Below are positions 34,870-36,960 of a stretch of 36,960 nucleotides of DNA, one piece after another (position 1 is the first letter of the stretch; the number at the start of each line of letters is the position of its first letter). The DNA lies in assembly GCA_012026935.1 (NCBI GenBank), contig VEPI01000174.1, positions 1 through 36,960 of the forward strand, in the 5' to 3' direction. A program made the translations under genes and the position numbers. Below the pieces are notes generated by a model, which saw only the letters and a list, made by a program, of their open reading frames with translations, was not told the origin of the DNA and did not search any database. Source of the stretch: Melioribacter sp. (GTDB lineage Bacteria > Bacteroidota > Ignavibacteria > Ignavibacteriales > Melioribacteraceae).

Positions 34870-36702
34870 TTATTCAACTGTGACGCTCTTTGCCAAATTA
34901 CGGGGCTGATCAACATTCAATCCTTTCTTTACAGCAATGTGATAAGCTAATAATTGCAAAGGAATTACACTTAAAATTGGTGAAAGAATTTCATTTGTTT
35001 TCGGAATCTTGATAACATGATCCACCATACCTTCGATTTGAGTATCGCCTTCATTAACAATAGCAAGTATTCTACCCTTTCTTGCTTTAACCTCCTGTAT
35101 GTTGCTTATAACTTTTTCGTAAACCGAGTCTTTAATTGCAATAAAAACAACAGGCATATTTTCGTCAATCAAAGCAATAGGTCCGTGTTTCATTTCTGCA
35201 GCAGGATAACCTTCTGCATGTATATAGGATATTTCTTTAAGTTTTAATGCGCCTTCTAAAGCAACTGGGAAATGATATCCTCTCCCTAAATACAAGAAAT
35301 TTTTTGAGTCTGCATATTTTTCAGCGATATTTTTTATATACTCATTTTGAGCAAGTATTTTTTCAACATTTTTATTCAATCCGTACATACTTTTTATAAT
35401 TTCCTGGCCCTGTGGAAAATTCATATTCCGTTTTCTTGCAAGTAATAATGTTATTAAAGCCAACACAACGATCTGAGATGTAAATGCTTTTGTAGAAGCA
35501 ACACCTATTTCAGGTCCTGCATGAATATAAACACCTGCATCACTTTCACGTGCGATTGTACTGCCTACGACGTTGCATATACCAATACACAATGCGCCCT
35601 TTTTCTTTGCTTCTTTCATTGCAGCTAATGTATCAGCAGTCTCACCGCTTTGCGAAATAAAAATGACCGTATCATCTTTATCAATTATTGGATTTCTGTA
35701 ACGCATCTCTGATGCATATTCTACCTCAACAGCCATACCGGCGAATTGTTCAATCATATATTCGCCAACTAAAGCTGCGTGCCAAGATGTTCCGCAAGCG
35801 GCAAGGATTATGCGTTTTGAATTTATTATTCTATCTTCAAATCCTTCTAATCCACCTAACTTAGGGACTCCTTCATCATAAACCAATCTTCCTCTCATTG
35901 AGTTATAAATGGATTCCGGTTGATCCATGATTTCTTTTAGCATGTAATGTGCAAATCCACCTTTACTTAACTCATCAATCTTCATGTCAACTTGGTGAAT
36001 TTCTTTAATAATCGTTTCATCACTAATCGTTTTTGTATTAAAGTTATTCTTAAATACTTCAACAATTTCTCCGTCTTCTAAATAAACAACTTTTTTAGTA
36101 TGAGCGATTAATGCATTAACATCTGATGCAACAAAATTTTCGTTATCACCAATACCTAAAACAAGCGGAGAACCTTTACGCGCAGCTATAATTTTATCTG
36201 GTTCACCTTTGTAGATTACCGCAATTCCGTAGGTACCTTCAACTTCATTCAAAGCATATCTCACTGCTTGAAAAAGAGAATGTTTTAATTTTAAATAATG
36301 ATCAATTAAATGTGCAAGAACTTCTGTGTCAGTTTCACTAAGAAATTCATAACCTTCTTTTATTAATCCATTTTTTAATGATAAATAGTTTTCAATGATT
36401 CCATTATGAATGAGAAATAAAGTTTTTTCTTTATTTAAATGCGGATGTGCATTAACTGTACTTGGTTCACCATGAGTTGCCCAGCGTGTGTGTCCAATTC
36501 CTAAACTTGATTCCAATTTTTCTTTGTAAACTAGTTTTTCTAATTCTGCTACTTTTCCTTTTGTCTTAACAACCTTACATTCCTTTCCGTTTATTATACC
36601 TATACCGGCTGAATCATATCCCCGGTATTCTAATCTTTTAAGTCCTTCAATAATAATTGGGACACAATTTTTTTCACCAATATATCCTACAATTCCACAC
36701 AT
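34870..36702 (-). CDS. glmS: Glutamine-fructose-6-phosphate aminotransferase
   Basis: Makes glucosamine-6-phosphate for peptidoglycan and lipopolysaccharide. The 610-residue protein has the Ntn nucleophile C2 in MCGIVGYIG, GHTRWATHGEPS, the linker to two SIS domains with ILAACGTSWHAALVGE, FISQSGETADT and ALEGALKLKEISYIHAEG, and the conserved tail NLAKSVTVE. The ATG is preceded by AGGAG nine nucleotides away. The 258-bp leader to the window edge is A/T-rich; I see no glmS ribozyme fold and no other gene there. Downstream, 19 nt lead to the COG2403-like gene, so glmS heads a unit with arcC. Confidence 0.97.
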   Translation of the reverse strand: MCGIVGYIGEKNCVPIIIEGLKRLEYRGYDSAGIGIINGKECKVVKTKGKVAELEKLVYKEKLESSLGIGHTRWATHGEPSTVNAHPHLNKEKTLFLIHNGIIENYLSLKNGLIKEGYEFLSETDTEVLAHLIDHYLKLKHSLFQAVRYALNEVEGTYGIAVIYKGEPDKIIAARKGSPLVLGIGDNENFVASDVNALIAHTKKVVYLEDGEIVEVFKNNFNTKTISDETIIKEIHQVDMKIDELSKGGFAHYMLKEIMDQPESIYNSMRGRLVYDEGVPKLGGLEGFEDRIINSKRIILAACGTSWHAALVGEYMIEQFAGMAVEVEYASEMRYRNPIIDKDDTVIFISQSGETADTLAAMKEAKKKGALCIGICNVVGSTIARESDAGVYIHAGPEIGVASTKAFTSQIVVLALITLLLARKRNMNFPQGQEIIKSMYGLNKNVEKILAQNEYIKNIAEKYADSKNFLYLGRGYHFPVALEGALKLKEISYIHAEGYPAAEMKHGPIALIDENMPVVFIAIKDSVYEKVISNIQEVKARKGRILAIVNEGDTQIEGMVDHVIKIPKTNEILSPILSVIPLQLLAYHIAVKKGLNVDQPRNLAKSVTVE

Positions 36703-36960
36703 ATAGTTAACTCCTATTAATTAATACTAATTTGGGTAAGGTATTTGGGATTTTAGTGATCTGGACAAGGACGTAAGAAAAGTTCGTTAAGCTTTCTGTA
36801 ACAAAAATTTTCTAAAGAGTTTAGATAATTTATTATCATTCTGTTGTTATCTTTTCTTGTGAATTTTTGCGGTGTTAATTTGAGAAAAATTAGCTGCATT
36901 ATCAATACAACTATTAAAGAGCTTCATTTTTATGCTAAATTGTTTGTTAAAACTGTTAAT

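Noticed and set aside
36703-36960. glmS ribozyme or further gene at the right edge
   Set aside because: I could not recognise the conserved ribozyme core, and short frames here have no support; region appears to be an A/T-rich leader.
1-36960. CRISPR arrays, IS elements, attachment sites or prophage genes
   Set aside because: No regularly spaced repeats, transposase, integrase or phage-like genes were seen; single tRNA-Phe has no direct-repeat copy of its 3' end nearby that I could find by eye.

Overview
The window looks like the chromosome of a low-GC member of the Ignavibacteria/Chlorobi side of the Bacteroidota. This is judged from protein style and from gene order; no rRNA is present to settle it. 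Supporting signs are a DUF3109 cysteine-cluster protein in the fatty-acid operon, a short 'MGQQQ...' pilin-like protein, NodU/SxtJ-type carbamoylation genes, and housekeeping genes whose start context is often A/T-rich with a weak Shine-Dalgarno. I see no IS element, prophage, CRISPR array, integrase or toxin-antitoxin pair. The window is mostly core metabolism with a few accessory pieces.

Layout. (1) 1-7370, minus strand: one long lipid/ribosome operon transcribed leftward, yceD(DUF177)-rpmF-plsX-fabH-fabD-DUF3109-fabG-acpP-hairpin-fabF-rnc, with rnc cut by the window edge. A promoter with TTGATT-17 bp-TATATT sits just upstream. (2) 7468-15192, plus strand: PrsW-type membrane protease, nadD, meaB, an acyl-CoA dehydrogenase, a methylcrotonyl/propionyl-CoA carboxylase beta subunit, a secreted protein of unknown function, a sigma-54 response regulator interrupted by an in-frame TAA before its DNA-binding helix-turn-helix, and a HIT hydrolase. 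(3) 15194-20528, minus: purD, a GT4-like glycosyltransferase, guaB and a glutaryl-CoA-dehydrogenase-like enzyme. (4) 20606-26373, minus: purC-DUF971-pgsA-pgpA-cinA-thpR-recA-recX, tightly packed and probably one operon. (5) 26541-27273, minus: a pilin-like protein and tRNA-Phe(GAA). (6) 27400-29250, plus: an APC-type permease with a soluble tail. (7) 29290-36702, minus: glmS, a COG2403-type GTPase, carbamate kinase, a NodU/TobZ-type O-carbamoyltransferase, an SxtJ-like membrane protein and ornithine carbamoyltransferase.

How the genes fit together. Region 1 holds malonyl transfer, both condensing steps, one ketoreductase, the carrier protein and PlsX, so it covers initiation and elongation of fatty acids and their hand-off to phospholipid. 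Region 4 adds PgsA and PgpA (phosphatidylglycerol). Region 2 is acyl-CoA/branched-chain catabolism plus NAD synthesis. Region 7 places three enzymes that make or use carbamoyl phosphate within about 4.3 kb, next to amino-sugar synthesis (glmS); this is the most suggestive neighbourhood. The other items worth following are the stop codon that separates the sigma-54 regulator from its HTH, the pilin-like protein with a two-residue leader, and the cysteine-cluster gene embedded in the fab operon. Nothing here amounts to a demonstrably new system. The carbamoyl-phosphate cluster and the interrupted regulator are the best candidates for unusual biology.
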